Positions 16,961-25,698 of a DNA stretch of 64,000 bases are shown in pieces. The notes beneath the pieces are model-generated. The model was not told where the DNA came from, did not search any database, and saw only the letters and a program-made list of their open reading frames with translations. The number at the start of each line of letters is the position of its first letter. Positions within the stretch are counted from its first letter, which is position 1. The stretch comes from Paenibacillus sp. DMB5 (GTDB lineage Bacteria; Bacillota; Bacilli; Paenibacillales; Paenibacillaceae): positions 20,798 through 84,797 of the forward strand of contig NZ_LRAC01000010.1 of NCBI RefSeq assembly GCF_001517085.1, read 5' to 3'. The translations under genes and the position numbers were made by a program.

Positions 16961-18199
16961 ATGGCAGACGCATTGTTTGTTACGCTCCAAGTGATATTGG
17001 CGGCAATCGCAGTTTATCAGTTCACGTTCTCGCTGTTCGGACTGCACAGGAAAAAGAAAAAGGAACATTTTGCACCGGAAAAGTCTTTTGCAGTACTGGT
17101 GGCCGCGCACAATGAGGAAGAAGTCGTCGGCGCACTGATGGAGAATCTGAAACAGCTTAATTATCCCCAGGATCTGTACGATGTATTTGTCATTTGCGAC
17201 AACTGCACCGACGGTACGGCAAAGATCGTAAGGGAGCATGGCATGAACGCCTGTGTCCGCACCAACAACAACCTGCGGGGCAAGGGTTATGCCATTGAAT
17301 GGATGCTCAAGGAACTTTGGGCCATGCCGCGCCAGTATGACGCTGTAGTCATGTTCGACGCCGACAACCTGGCTCACACGGAATTTCTGATGGAGATGAA
17401 TAATGACCTCTGCTCCGGCGCCCGGGTCATCCAGGGCTACATTGATACGAAGAATCCTGAGGATTCATGGATCACTGCAGCTTATGGTGTCTCCTACTGG
17501 TACATCAACCGCCTGTGGCAGCTCTCGCGCCACAATCTGCAGATGGCGAACTTCCTGGGCGGTACCGGAATGTGCTTCGAAACAGCCCTGCTGAAGGAAA
17601 TGGGCTGGGGAGCTACCAGTCTGGTAGAGGATTTGGAATTCACTATGCGCAGTGCCTCAAAGGGTGTCTATCCGAAGTTCAACTATGACGCCAAGGTGTT
17701 CGATGAGAAGCCTCTTACCTTTAAGGCTTCCTCCAGACAGCGCCTGCGCTGGATGCAGGGGCACTTCACCGTGGCCCGCAGGTATTTCTTCCCGCTGCTG
17801 TGGCAGAGCATCAAGGAACGCAGCCTGACGAAGTTTGACCTGGCTCTGTACGGAGCCAACGTCTACATTGTCCTGTTGACATTTCTAATGACGGCAGTGA
17901 TGTGGATCGACACTGCATTGTTCGATGGTCCGCACATCGCGAACATCTACGGGCACCTGCCGATCTGGCTGAGCTATCTCGCGATCGGAGCCAATATTCT
18001 GACCTTCCTTCTGTCAATGGTGCTGGAGAAGGTGAAATTCAAGAAGGTGTATCTGTACCTGGTGGTCTTTCCGATCTACCTGCTGTCATGGTATCCGATT
18101 ACGTTCTATGCGTTCTTCACGCAGAACAACAAGCAGTGGAGCCATACCAAGCACACGCGGGTGGTCCGGCTTGAGGAAGTGCAGAGCAAGCAGGTTTAA
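16961..18199 (+). CDS. Membrane glycosyltransferase family 2 (processive type)
   Basis: A 412-residue GT2 enzyme with one N-terminal transmembrane segment and about four at the C-terminus. Catalytic motifs are visible in order: VLVAAHNEEEVV, ICDNCTDGT, VMFDADNLAH (metal-binding DxD-like), GGTGMCFE, LVEDLEFTMR (acid-base), and QRLRWMQGH (QxxRW). QxxRW together with the membrane topology is typical of processive polysaccharide synthases such as IcaA and related enzymes. The polymer is unknown. ATG 16961 was chosen over the upstream in-frame GTG 16922 because GGGGG lies 11 bases ahead. The long leader suggests regulation after transcription start. Confidence 0.85.
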   Translation: MADALFVTLQVILAAIAVYQFTFSLFGLHRKKKKEHFAPEKSFAVLVAAHNEEEVVGALMENLKQLNYPQDLYDVFVICDNCTDGTAKIVREHGMNACVRTNNNLRGKGYAIEWMLKELWAMPRQYDAVVMFDADNLAHTEFLMEMNNDLCSGARVIQGYIDTKNPEDSWITAAYGVSYWYINRLWQLSRHNLQMANFLGGTGMCFETALLKEMGWGATSLVEDLEFTMRSASKGVYPKFNYDAKVFDEKPLTFKASSRQRLRWMQGHFTVARRYFFPLLWQSIKERSLTKFDLALYGANVYIVLLTFLMTAVMWIDTALFDGPHIANIYGHLPIWLSYLAIGANILTFLLSMVLEKVKFKKVYLYLVVFPIYLLSWYPITFYAFFTQNNKQWSHTKHTRVVRLEEVQSKQV

Positions 18200-18214
18200 T
18201 ATTTGTTAAAAGTA

Positions 18215-18244
18215 TTGACAGTGCTATGAATGATGATGTATAGT
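18215..18244 (+). promoter_or_regulatory. SigmaA promoter of infC-rpmI-rplT
   Basis: TTGACA at 18215-18220 and TATAGT at 18239-18244 with an 18-base spacer, placed directly before the L20-type leader. Confidence 0.75.
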
Positions 18245-18254
18245 ATTCAAGTAT

Positions 18255-18405
18255 GCAAAACATAGGGATTGCAAGCAGAAGCACCGGCTTCTCACCTGAC
18301 TGGCAATATGTCAGCTGGTTTTGATCTCAATGCTTTATGAATGTTATAGTTCATGAACGTTGATCAAACACGGGGTGTCGGGAGTTAACCGGCGCCCCTT
18401 TTTTA
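18255..18405 (+). ncRNA. L20-type ribosomal protein leader with intrinsic terminator
   Basis: This leader precedes infC-rpmI-rplT, where Bacillus has an RNA that binds excess L20 and then favours premature termination. The characteristic GCACCGGCUUCUCACCU core is present near 18281, followed by a helix region. A strong terminator lies at 18372-18405 (GGGGTGTCGG pairing with CCGGCGCCCC, then six Ts). The architecture matches the known Firmicutes L20 leader. Confidence 0.85.
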
Positions 18406-18453
18406 TGGAGAACCGCAAATATATTACCCAAGATGATCCGGAGGTGGAGAGTT

Positions 18454-18966
18454 ATCAGTAAGGAACATATGATCAATGATGAAATTCGGGCCAAAGAGGT
18501 CCGGCTGGTTGGAGCGGAAGGTGAGCAAATCGGGATCAAGCCGATCCGCGAGGCGCTGCAGATGGCGATTGATCTTAACCTCGATTTAGTCAACGTAGCA
18601 CCGCAGGCGAAACCGCCGGTATGCCGCATCATGGATTACGGCAAGTTCCGTTATGAAATGCAGAAGAAAGAGAAGGAAGCGCGCAAGAACCAGAAGATCG
18701 TGGACATCAAGGAAGTCTGGTTCCGTGCTAACATTGAGGAACATGATTATCAGACCAAGTTCCGCAATGTGGTCAAGTTCCTGGGCGAAGGCGATAAAGT
18801 GAAGTGCTCCGTGCGTTTCCGCGGACGTGAGATCACTCACGCGAATATCGGCCAGAAGATCCTGGAGCGCGTTAAGAATGAAGTGGCTGACATATCTGTT
18901 GTTGAGCGCCAGCCTAAGCTGGAAGGACGCAGCATGATTATGATTCTGGCTCCTAAGCCTCAATAA
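18454..18966 (+). CDS. infC: Translation initiation factor IF-3
   Basis: IF-3 binds the 30S subunit and checks start codon choice. The 170-residue protein has the N-domain (INDEIRAKEVRLVGAEGEQIG), linker and C-domain (VRFRGREITHANIGQKIL). The reading frame begins at ATC 18454, seven bases after GGAGGTG; the protein then reads SKEHMINDEIRA, matching the Bacillus N-terminus. The upstream in-frame ATG 18433 overlaps the ribosome binding site and is unlikely. Non-standard ATT/ATC/ATA starts are a known trait of infC and allow IF-3 to limit its own synthesis. It is the first gene of the L20-controlled operon. Confidence 0.95.
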   Translation: MSKEHMINDEIRAKEVRLVGAEGEQIGIKPIREALQMAIDLNLDLVNVAPQAKPPVCRIMDYGKFRYEMQKKEKEARKNQKIVDIKEVWFRANIEEHDYQTKFRNVVKFLGEGDKVKCSVRFRGREITHANIGQKILERVKNEVADISVVERQPKLEGRSMIMILAPKPQ

Positions 18967-19023
18967 TTCTGGAGTCACTTGCTTAGCAATTTGGCGCCGC
19001 ATAATAATCAAGGAGGAAACACC

Positions 19024-19224
19024 ATGCCTAAAATGAAAACACACAGCAGCCTGAAAGGCCGCTTCAAGATCACCGGATCCGGTAAAGTTCTGCGCTACAA
19101 AGCCCACAAGAACCACTTGCTGTCCCACAAGTCCAAACGCGCTAAGCGCGTACTTAACGGCAATCCGGTTATGGCTGCCGGTGACGTTAGACGTTTGAAA
19201 CAAGGACTTGCTAACTTGAAATAG
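19024..19224 (+). CDS. rpmI: 50S ribosomal protein bL35
   Basis: A 66-residue basic protein reading MPKMKTHSSLKGRFKITGSG and ending RRLKQGLANLK, the full bL35 family pattern. AAGGAGGAAACACC precedes ATG 19024. It is the middle gene of infC-rpmI-rplT. Confidence 0.97.
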   Translation: MPKMKTHSSLKGRFKITGSGKVLRYKAHKNHLLSHKSKRAKRVLNGNPVMAAGDVRRLKQGLANLK

Positions 19225-19256
19225 TTTGATTACACATTTTTGGGAGGTTTATTAAT

Positions 19257-19616
19257 ATGGCAAGAGTTAAAGGCGGATTTGTAGTTCGTCGTAGACATAA
19301 AAAAGTATTGAAGCTGGCTAAGGGTTATTTCGGTTCCAAGCACCGCATTTTCAAAACCGCTAAAGAGCAAGTAATGAAATCGATGGTTTACGCATACCGT
19401 GACCGTCGTCAGACTAAACGTAACTTCCGCAAACTGTGGATCGTTCGTATCAATGCAGCAGCCCGTCAAAACGGCCTGTCCTACAGCAAGCTTGTACACG
19501 GCCTGAAACTGGCTGGTGTAGAAGTGAACCGCAAAATGCTGGCTGACCTGGCAGTAAATGACCTGAACGCATTCAACTCCCTGGCTGTTGTAGCCAAAGA
19601 GAAGATCAACGCGTAA
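19257..19616 (+). CDS. rplT: 50S ribosomal protein bL20
   Basis: A 119-residue 23S rRNA-binding protein needed early in 50S assembly, and the repressor of its own operon through the leader upstream. It reads [20 protein letters not shown], with the C-terminal domain ([20 protein letters not shown]) that binds both rRNA and leader RNA. GGGAGG lies about 10 bases before the ATG. A terminator follows at 19634-19676. Confidence 0.97.
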   Translation: MARVKGGFVVRRRHKKVLKLAKGYFGSKHRIFKTAKEQVMKSMVYAYRDRRQTKRNFRKLWIVRINAAARQNGLSYSKLVHGLKLAGVEVNRKMLADLAVNDLNAFNSLAVVAKEKINA

Positions 19617-19633
19617 GTGTTATGATTAACCGA

Positions 19634-19676
19634 AAAGCACCGCCTGCGGGGGAACCCGTGTGACGGTGCTTTTTTG
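19634..19676 (+). terminator. Intrinsic terminator of the infC operon
   Basis: AGCACCG near 19636 pairs with CGGTGCT ending at 19670, followed by five Ts. Confidence 0.85.
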
Positions 19677-19698
19677 TGCGGCTTTGGCCTGCGGAGTG

Positions 19699-20241
19699 TT
19701 ATTCCCAGTACTTGGTGGTGCTGAGCTGTGAGGCGAGTTTTTTGCTGCTTGCGCGTCTGATCTTCCGCAGCTCAGACCGCTCGCCTGCGGATTCGCTGAT
19801 CAGCTTCTCTTCATCGGTCTCCGGAATGATGGCTGGTACAGGCGCAGGTGTGCCGTCCTCCTCGACGGCTACAAAGGTCAGGAACGAAGTGGCGGCAACG
19901 GCGCGTTCGCCGGTATAGAGGTTCTCGGAGATGACTTTGACAAATACCTCGATGCTGGTACGGCCTGTCCAGGAGACGAAGGATTCGAAGCAGACGGAAT
20001 CGGAAGGCCGGATCGGCCGCAGGAAGTCTACGGAATCGGTAGAGGCCGTGACGACATTTTTACGGCAGTGGCGCATGGCTGAGATTGAAGCGACTTCATC
20101 TATAGTGCTCATCAGCTTGCCTCCGAACAACGTCTTGTGGTTATTGACATCGTTGGGAAAGACGCGGCCAGTCTTGAAGACGCGGGATTCGCGGCTGTAC
20201 TTGAAGGGCGGGACAGTTTGGGGATTGCTATGTTCTTCCAT
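19699..20241 (-). CDS. Acyl-CoA thioesterase, hotdog fold
   Basis: A 180-residue hotdog-fold thioesterase of the YkhA/YciA group, which hydrolyses acyl-CoA to free acid and CoA in the cytoplasm. Key sequence is FPNDVNNHKTLFGGKLMSTI, where the Asp/Asn-His-x-T-L-F-G-G motif carries the active site, and DSVDFLRPIRPSDSV in the central strand. The C-terminal 40 residues are charged and probably variable. ATG 20241 has AAAAGGGAG upstream. The gene converges on rplT and stands alone. Confidence 0.9.
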   Translation of the reverse strand: MEEHSNPQTVPPFKYSRESRVFKTGRVFPNDVNNHKTLFGGKLMSTIDEVASISAMRHCRKNVVTASTDSVDFLRPIRPSDSVCFESFVSWTGRTSIEVFVKVISENLYTGERAVAATSFLTFVAVEEDGTPAPVPAIIPETDEEKLISESAGERSELRKIRRASSKKLASQLSTTKYWE

Positions 20242-20430
20242 GGTTTCAGTACTCCCTTTTGATACAATATGTAAGCATTCATGATAATAGAAAACGGATT
20301 GGCGTGCAATAATATTATAGCCAACTGCACCGGAATGAAGACAGCTGAGATATTCTTACACAACATGACGGTTAACATGACGTATCGTGTCACAGGAAGC
20401 GTTTTCTTGTGAAAAAATGCAAATTATTAT

Positions 20431-20481
20431 TGACCTGAGGTCATTTATGGACTGGATTTTAGGTTTTTTTGCAGGTATAAT
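20431..20481 (+). promoter_or_regulatory. Promoter and possible operator before the nucleoside importer
   Basis: TATAAT at 20476-20481 has a weak -35 (TGGATT, 20453-20458) 17 bases away. TGACCTGAGGTCA at 20431-20443, a perfect 13-base palindrome, sits just upstream. Its position would suit an activator or another regulator. The protein that binds it is unknown. Confidence 0.45.
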
Positions 20482-20547
20482 TTGAGCTAATGGTATGTCC
20501 AAGCAGAAGACAGAAGACATCCAATTTCTTAAGGGGGATCACAATCG

Positions 20548-21630
20548 ATGAAAAAGTTTTTGAAAACGTCGCTCGTTATGTTGACCGCTTGCACAGCTAT
20601 CCTGGCAGGATGCGGAAACAACAATAACGCTAACTCGGGCAATGCCGCTAACGGAGAAACAGGTGCAAACGCTGGAACAGCTACCAATGCTCCTGCAGCA
20701 ACAGAAGCTCCTAAGTCCGATGTAAAGATCGGTCTCGTTACTGACGTAGGCGGAGTAAACGATAAATCGTTTAACCAGTCCGCTTGGGAAGCTCTTGAAG
20801 CCCTTAAGACAGAAGCCGGCGTTGAAATTAAATATCTGCAGAGTAACTCCAGCGCAGACTACGAGCCGAACCTTAACCAATTCGTAAAAGGCGGCTACAA
20901 CCTGACTTGGGGTATCGGTTTCGATCTTGGTGACGCTCTGCTTAAAGTTGCTCAAGAAAATCCGGATGCTAACCTTGCAATCATCGACAGCGTGGTTGAC
21001 GCTCCTAACGTTGAATCCGTAACATTCGCTGAGAACGAAGGTTCCTTCCTGGTTGGTGTGGTTGCAGGTCTGACTACAAAAACCAACAAAGTAGGCTTCA
21101 TCGGCGGTATGGAAAGCCCGGTTATCAAACGTTTTGAAGTTGGCTTCAAAGCCGGCGTAGAAGCAGTTAATCCTGATGCAACTGTAAGCATCACTTATGC
21201 AGGTGCTTATGATAAGCCGGATACTGGTAAGTCCCTGGCTGCTACACTGTACAACGATGGCAATGACATCATCTTCCCGGCTGCAGGCGCAACTGGTAAC
21301 GGTGTATTCAATGAAGCCAAGTCCCGTAACGATGCAGGCGGCGACAAAGTATGGGTTATCGGCGTAGATAAAGACCAATCCCTGGAGTTTGGTGATGATG
21401 TAACGCTGACTTCCATGATCAAACGCGTTGACGAAGCGGTTAAGAAGGTTTCCCAGCAAGTGGTTGACGGAACTTTCAAAGGCGGTACTACAACTGTACT
21501 GACTCTGAAAGACAACGGTGTAGGCCTTCCTGAAACTTCCAAGGCTAACGTTTCCGCTGAAATCCTGGCTAAGGTTGAAGAATACAAACAACAAATTATC
21601 GACGGAACAATCGTTGTTCCTGCCGAGTAA
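20548..21630 (+). CDS. nupN: BMP family nucleoside-binding lipoprotein
   Basis: Solute-binding lipoprotein of an ABC importer, of the BmpA/Med/NupN class that binds purine nucleosides outside the membrane. The 360-residue protein has a lipoprotein signal (LAGC, Cys about residue 22) and a short Asn/Gly/Ala-rich linker. It then reads KIGLVTDVGGVNDKSFNQSA, the start of the BMP fold. GKSLAATLYNDGNDIIFPAAG and VWVIGVDKDQ are further family motifs. AAGGGGGATCACAATCG lies before ATG 20548. ATPase and two permeases follow. A hairpin at 21671-21700 may let the binding protein be made in excess. Confidence 0.9.
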   Translation: MKKFLKTSLVMLTACTAILAGCGNNNNANSGNAANGETGANAGTATNAPAATEAPKSDVKIGLVTDVGGVNDKSFNQSAWEALEALKTEAGVEIKYLQSNSSADYEPNLNQFVKGGYNLTWGIGFDLGDALLKVAQENPDANLAIIDSVVDAPNVESVTFAENEGSFLVGVVAGLTTKTNKVGFIGGMESPVIKRFEVGFKAGVEAVNPDATVSITYAGAYDKPDTGKSLAATLYNDGNDIIFPAAGATGNGVFNEAKSRNDAGGDKVWVIGVDKDQSLEFGDDVTLTSMIKRVDEAVKKVSQQVVDGTFKGGTTTVLTLKDNGVGLPETSKANVSAEILAKVEEYKQQIIDGTIVVPAE

Positions 21631-21670
21631 TATCTGTCTTAATTCTTTTGCGTAACAGCATAGAGCAAGA

Positions 21671-21700
21671 AACAAGGCCGGTCTTTAAGCTGGCCTTGTT
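21671..21700 (+). terminator. Partial terminator or RNA-stabilising hairpin after nupN
   Basis: AACAAGGCC at 21671-21679 pairs with GGCCTTGTT at 21692-21700, with a poor T run after it. In importer operons such a hairpin after the binding-protein gene often lowers downstream expression. That role is inferred. Confidence 0.5.
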
Positions 21701-21803
21701 CCCTGTTAATGCACCGGTTTTTGTCAGGCGCAGATAGCCGCCCTATCCAGGGCGGTTAACCGTGCCTGTATGGTTATATATATTCTGTGATGAGGGTGAT
21801 TCC

Positions 21804-23342
21804 ATGAGTGCTGCGGCTCCTGTCGTAGAGTTGAAGCAAATCACAAAACGCTTTCCCGGTATTGTCGCGAACGACTCGATTAGTCTGACGCTCCAAAAAG
21901 GGGAGATTCATGCGCTGCTTGGTGAGAACGGGGCAGGCAAGTCAACCTTGATGAATATCGTATTCGGACTATACCAGCCCGATGAAGGCAGCATCGAAAT
22001 CGACGGGAAACCAGTTATTATCGATAGCCCCAATAAAGCTATTGAGCTTGGCATTGGTATGGTGCACCAGCATTTCAAGCTTGTTGAGCCTTTTACGGTG
22101 ACTGAGAATATCGTTCTTGGGATGGAACCGAAGAAGGGCCTTAAAATCGACTATAAATCCGCAGCGGAACAGGTTCGTAAGCTATCTGAGCAGTATGGCC
22201 TCCAGGTTGATCCGAATGCCCGGATTCATGACATTTCGGTTGGCATGCAGCAACGGGTAGAGATTATGAAAACTTTGTACCGCGGTGCGGATATACTTAT
22301 ATTCGACGAGCCTACCGCTGTGCTTACGCCACAGGAAATTACAGAATTAATGGCGATTATGAAGCGGCTCGTTGCAGAGGGTAAGTCAATCATCCTGATT
22401 ACGCATAAACTTAAGGAAATTATGCAGATCTCTGACCGGGTGACCATTATCCGCAGAGGGAAGGTTATTGATACCGTTACAACTTCCGGAACGAATCCGA
22501 ATGAGCTGGCTGAGAAAATGGTCGGCCGCGGAGTAACCTTCAAAGTGGACAAGCAGGTTCCGCATGTAGGAGGAAGTGTGCTTAAACTGACGAATGTCAA
22601 CAGCAAGAGCAAGGATGGGGTTCCTGTCCTGAACGGTCTCAGCTTTGAAGTGAAAGCAGGGGAGATCCTGGGGATTGCCGGCGTTGACGGAAACGGGCAA
22701 AGCGAGCTGATTCAGGCTATTACCGGCCTGCGCAAAATCGATTCCGGTTCCATTACGGTTTCAGGGCAGGAAATTGCCAACCTGTCACCGCGTAAAATCT
22801 CTGAGATGAACGTGTCTCACATTCCGGAAGACCGTCACAAACATGGTCTGGTACTGGATTTCAGCGTCAGTGAGAACATGGTGCTCGAAACCTATTATAA
22901 GAGCCCTTACAACCAGGGCGGCTTCCTCAAAATGGATGTCATTAACAATCATGCTGAGGACTTAATTAAACAATTTGATGTACGGACACCTTCAATTGAG
23001 ACTAAAGCCCGCTCCTTGTCCGGCGGTAATCAGCAAAAAGCGATTATTGCGCGGGAAATAGATAAAAATCCGACACTGCTTATTGCAGCACAGCCTACGC
23101 GCGGTCTTGATGTAGGGGCGATTGAATTCGTGCAGAAGCAGCTGATTGCCCAGCGTGACCAAGGCAAGGCGGTACTGCTGATTTCCTTTGAGCTGGATGA
23201 GATCATGAATGTATCCGACAGAATTGCTGTTATTTATGAAGGACAGATTGTCGGTGAAGTATTCCCGCAGGATACGAATGACCAGGAGCTTGGTCTGATG
23301 ATGGCGGGCAGCTTGAAGCGGGGAGGAAATGCGGGTGCATAG
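21804..23342 (+). CDS. nupO: ABC transporter ATP-binding protein, duplicated domain (NupO-like)
   Basis: A 512-residue ATPase with two ABC domains in tandem, as in sugar/nucleoside importers of the RbsA/NupO type. The first Walker A is GENGAGKS, the first signature ISVGMQQR and the first Walker B ILIFDEPTAVL. The second half has GVDGNGQS (degenerate Walker A) and SLSGGNQQKAIIAREI. Degeneration of one site is normal in this class. ATG 21804 follows GAGGGTGATTCC; an upstream in-frame ATG at 21762 lacks a ribosome binding site. It energises uptake together with the two permeases that follow. Confidence 0.9.
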   Translation: MSAAAPVVELKQITKRFPGIVANDSISLTLQKGEIHALLGENGAGKSTLMNIVFGLYQPDEGSIEIDGKPVIIDSPNKAIELGIGMVHQHFKLVEPFTVTENIVLGMEPKKGLKIDYKSAAEQVRKLSEQYGLQVDPNARIHDISVGMQQRVEIMKTLYRGADILIFDEPTAVLTPQEITELMAIMKRLVAEGKSIILITHKLKEIMQISDRVTIIRRGKVIDTVTTSGTNPNELAEKMVGRGVTFKVDKQVPHVGGSVLKLTNVNSKSKDGVPVLNGLSFEVKAGEILGIAGVDGNGQSELIQAITGLRKIDSGSITVSGQEIANLSPRKISEMNVSHIPEDRHKHGLVLDFSVSENMVLETYYKSPYNQGGFLKMDVINNHAEDLIKQFDVRTPSIETKARSLSGGNQQKAIIAREIDKNPTLLIAAQPTRGLDVGAIEFVQKQLIAQRDQGKAVLLISFELDEIMNVSDRIAVIYEGQIVGEVFPQDTNDQELGLMMAGSLKRGGNAGA

Positions 23343-24408
23343 ACTTAAAAAAATCTTCGCAACAGACAGCTATATTGTGCCTCTGGTTGCGATTGTAATG
23401 GGCTTCCTGGTCGGGGCCATCGTTATGCTGATCGGCGGTTATGACCCTATCGCCGCTTACTCCGCGCTGTTCAAACGGGTATTCGGCAGTCCGTATGACT
23501 TTGGTGAGGCCATCCGCGAGATGACTCCGCTGATGTTCACCGGTCTTGCTGTTGCCTTCGCTTTCCGCTCAGGGATGTTTAACATCGGTGCTGACGGACA
23601 GGTGCTTATTGGTATGACGGCAGCTACCCTTGTCGGAATCCAGCTGGCCGGTTTACCTTCATTTTTGCTTGTTCCGCTTGCTGTAATCGCAGCCGGACTT
23701 GCCGGAGGATTGTGGGCCGGTATTGCCGGTTACCTGAAGGCAAAGCGCGGGATTAACGAAGTTATAACTACGATTATGCTGAACTGGATTGCGCTGTACC
23801 TGTCTAACTATATTGTGCGGAACTTCCTGCTGCTCAAAGGCCAGAACCGTTCCGAAGATATTCCGGCCTCGTTGTCCATGACTTTCCTGAACGGGGTATT
23901 CGACAATGCCCGTGTTCACTGGGGAACGGCAATTGCGATTTGTGCGGCAATTTTCTTCTATGTCTACCTGTGGAAAACCAAGCAGGGATACGAAATGCGT
24001 GCAGTAGGTCTCAACCCGAATGCTGCTGAATATGCCGGGATGAATGTGGGCCGTAACGTTGTTAAAGCCATGTTCATCAGCGGTGCCTTTGCCGGACTTG
24101 CAGGTGCAGGTGAAGTGCTGGGCGTATTCCATTACCAGTCTGTATTTGCAGCATCTCCAGGCTACGGGTTTAACGGTATCGCTGTAGCCCTGCTGGGACT
24201 GACACACCCGCTGGGTGTTATTCTGGCGGCGATTCTGTATGGTATGCTTACTTACGGTGCTGCGGGTATGAGCTTTGGGGCGGATGTTCCGCCGGAGCTG
24301 ATCCGCATCGTAATCGGTTCGATCATATTCTTTATTGCAGCACAAGGAATTGTCCGCTGGGTTCTTAAGCCCTTTTATCTCAAGCGGAAGAAAGAGAAGG
24401 TGTCATAG
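23329..24408 (+). CDS. nupP: ABC transporter permease (NupP-like)
   Basis: A 359-residue permease of the BPD_transp_2 family (RbsC/LivHM superfamily) with about eight to ten membrane segments. It includes FRSGMFNIGADGQVLIGM and the cytoplasmic loop GYEMRAVGLNPNAAEYAGMN, which contacts the ATPase. It overlaps the end of the ATPase gene by 14 bases, and GGGGAGGA lies just before ATG 23329. It is the first of two membrane subunits of the nucleoside importer. Confidence 0.9.
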   Translation: MRVHRLKKIFATDSYIVPLVAIVMGFLVGAIVMLIGGYDPIAAYSALFKRVFGSPYDFGEAIREMTPLMFTGLAVAFAFRSGMFNIGADGQVLIGMTAATLVGIQLAGLPSFLLVPLAVIAAGLAGGLWAGIAGYLKAKRGINEVITTIMLNWIALYLSNYIVRNFLLLKGQNRSEDIPASLSMTFLNGVFDNARVHWGTAIAICAAIFFYVYLWKTKQGYEMRAVGLNPNAAEYAGMNVGRNVVKAMFISGAFAGLAGAGEVLGVFHYQSVFAASPGYGFNGIAVALLGLTHPLGVILAAILYGMLTYGAAGMSFGADVPPELIRIVIGSIIFFIAAQGIVRWVLKPFYLKRKKEKVS

Positions 24409-25365
24409 ATGGATCTGCTGACGTTAGGACAATTGCTCAATACGACGCTTGTTTTTTCCACGGCGCTCATTTTCGCTGCTCTTGGCGGCATCTTCTCTGA
24501 ACGTTCCGGTGTAGTCAATATCGGTCTTGAAGGCTTGATGATGTTCGGTGCCTTTGCAGCAGCGGTGGGGGGGCATTATGCCCAGGATGCCGGGCTGGGA
24601 GCATGGGCTCCTTGGGTTGGCGTACTCTGCGCGATAGCAGTCGGAGTCCTCGGCTCCCTGATTCACGCTGTTGCATCCATTACCTTCAAAGCGGATCAGA
24701 CGATCAGCGGTACAGTAATCAACTTCCTGGCGGCAGGAAGTACACTGTACATGGTTAAGCTGTTTTTCGACGGGGCTGGCGAGTCCCCGCTGATTGAAGG
24801 TTTCAAGAAGGTGTCTGTTCCTGTACTGTCCAAAATCCCTGTTATCGGTGAAGGGATTTTCAATTCCTACCCGACGACCTACCTGGCGATTATTCTCGTC
24901 ATTGTGATTTACTTCGTACTGTTTAAAACTCCGTTCGGACTCCGTCTGCGCGCAGTCGGTGAACATCCGAGTGCTGCGGATACCTTGGGAGTTAACGTAA
25001 AACGGATGAGATATATCGGTGTTATGCTGAGCGGTATGCTGGCCGGTATCGGCGGAGCGACCATCACTCTGACGACCACAGGCACATTTGCGCACAATAC
25101 CATTTCCGGTCAGGGCTTTATTGCGATTGCCGCAATGATCTTTGGTAAATGGAATCCGCTGGGCGCCTTTGGAGCCGCTGTATTCTTCGGCTTCTCGCAG
25201 GCAATCCGCAACTACGTACAGTTGTTCGAGTGGTCCAAAAGCATTCCGCAGGAATTTATTTTCATGATTCCTTACGTACTCACTATTATCGTACTGGTGA
25301 GCGCCGTTGGCCGCTCCTCCGCTCCAAAAGCATTGGGTGAACCGTACGATCCGGGTAAACGTTAA
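24409..25365 (+). CDS. nupQ: ABC transporter permease (NupQ-like)
   Basis: A 318-residue second permease of the same BPD_transp_2 family. It shows FSERSGVVNIGLEGLMMFGA near the N-terminus and the ATPase-contact loop GLRLRAVGEHPSAADTLGVN. Its ATG follows the stop of nupP with no gap, and AGAAGGTG lies inside the end of nupP. A strong terminator follows at 25400-25437, so nupN-O-P-Q is a complete transport operon. Confidence 0.9.
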   Translation: MDLLTLGQLLNTTLVFSTALIFAALGGIFSERSGVVNIGLEGLMMFGAFAAAVGGHYAQDAGLGAWAPWVGVLCAIAVGVLGSLIHAVASITFKADQTISGTVINFLAAGSTLYMVKLFFDGAGESPLIEGFKKVSVPVLSKIPVIGEGIFNSYPTTYLAIILVIVIYFVLFKTPFGLRLRAVGEHPSAADTLGVNVKRMRYIGVMLSGMLAGIGGATITLTTTGTFAHNTISGQGFIAIAAMIFGKWNPLGAFGAAVFFGFSQAIRNYVQLFEWSKSIPQEFIFMIPYVLTIIVLVSAVGRSSAPKALGEPYDPGKR

Positions 25366-25399
25366 AATAAACGAGGCTGTGCTTCTGCGCAGCATCAAG

Positions 25400-25437
25400 A
25401 GCGTACGTCCAGGCATTCCTGGATGTACGCTTTTTTT
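25400..25437 (+). terminator. Intrinsic terminator of nupNOPQ
   Basis: AGCGTACGTCC at 25400-25410 pairs with the complementary arm ending at 25430 and is followed by seven Ts. Confidence 0.9.
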
Positions 25438-25534
25438 GCGTTTTCCGGCAGGATTACGCATACTCCGCTGGTACGCCCGGAATGCCGGGACAGCTGTACA
25501 GGCGAACGGCATTCTGCCCGAATAGACTGTGATT

Positions 25535-25698
25535 GAAGCGCAGCTAACAAAACTAAGCGTATGCTTCCGAAGCGAGTTTTGTACGAAGGAATTCCAAGGA
25601 AGCGCAGCTAACAAAACTAAGCGTCTGCTTCCGAAGTCAGTTTTGTACGAAGGAAATTCCAAGGAAGCGCAGCTAACAAAACTTTTAGGAGGGATATT
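25535..25698 (+). repeat. Tandem 64-65 bp repeat ending on a Shine-Dalgarno
   Basis: Two nearly identical units (25535-25598 and 25599-25663) are followed by a third, cut-short unit (25664-25698). Each begins GAAGCGCAGCTAACAAAACT and contains GCTTCCGAAG, AGTTTTGTACGAAGG and TTCCAAG. ACAAAACT and AGTTTTGT are inverted copies, so each unit can fold by itself or pair with its neighbour. The last unit switches after ACAAAACT to TTTTAGGAGGGATATT, which is the ribosome binding site of the gene at 25699. Related ends (ACAAAACTTTTAGGAG) lie before recQ and before the gene at 38799. Confidence 0.85.

Noticed and set aside
20539..21675. A minus-strand frame of 378 codons opposite nupN
   Set aside because: Antisense to a clear BMP lipoprotein gene; caused by the codon use of the highly expressed gene, not a protein.
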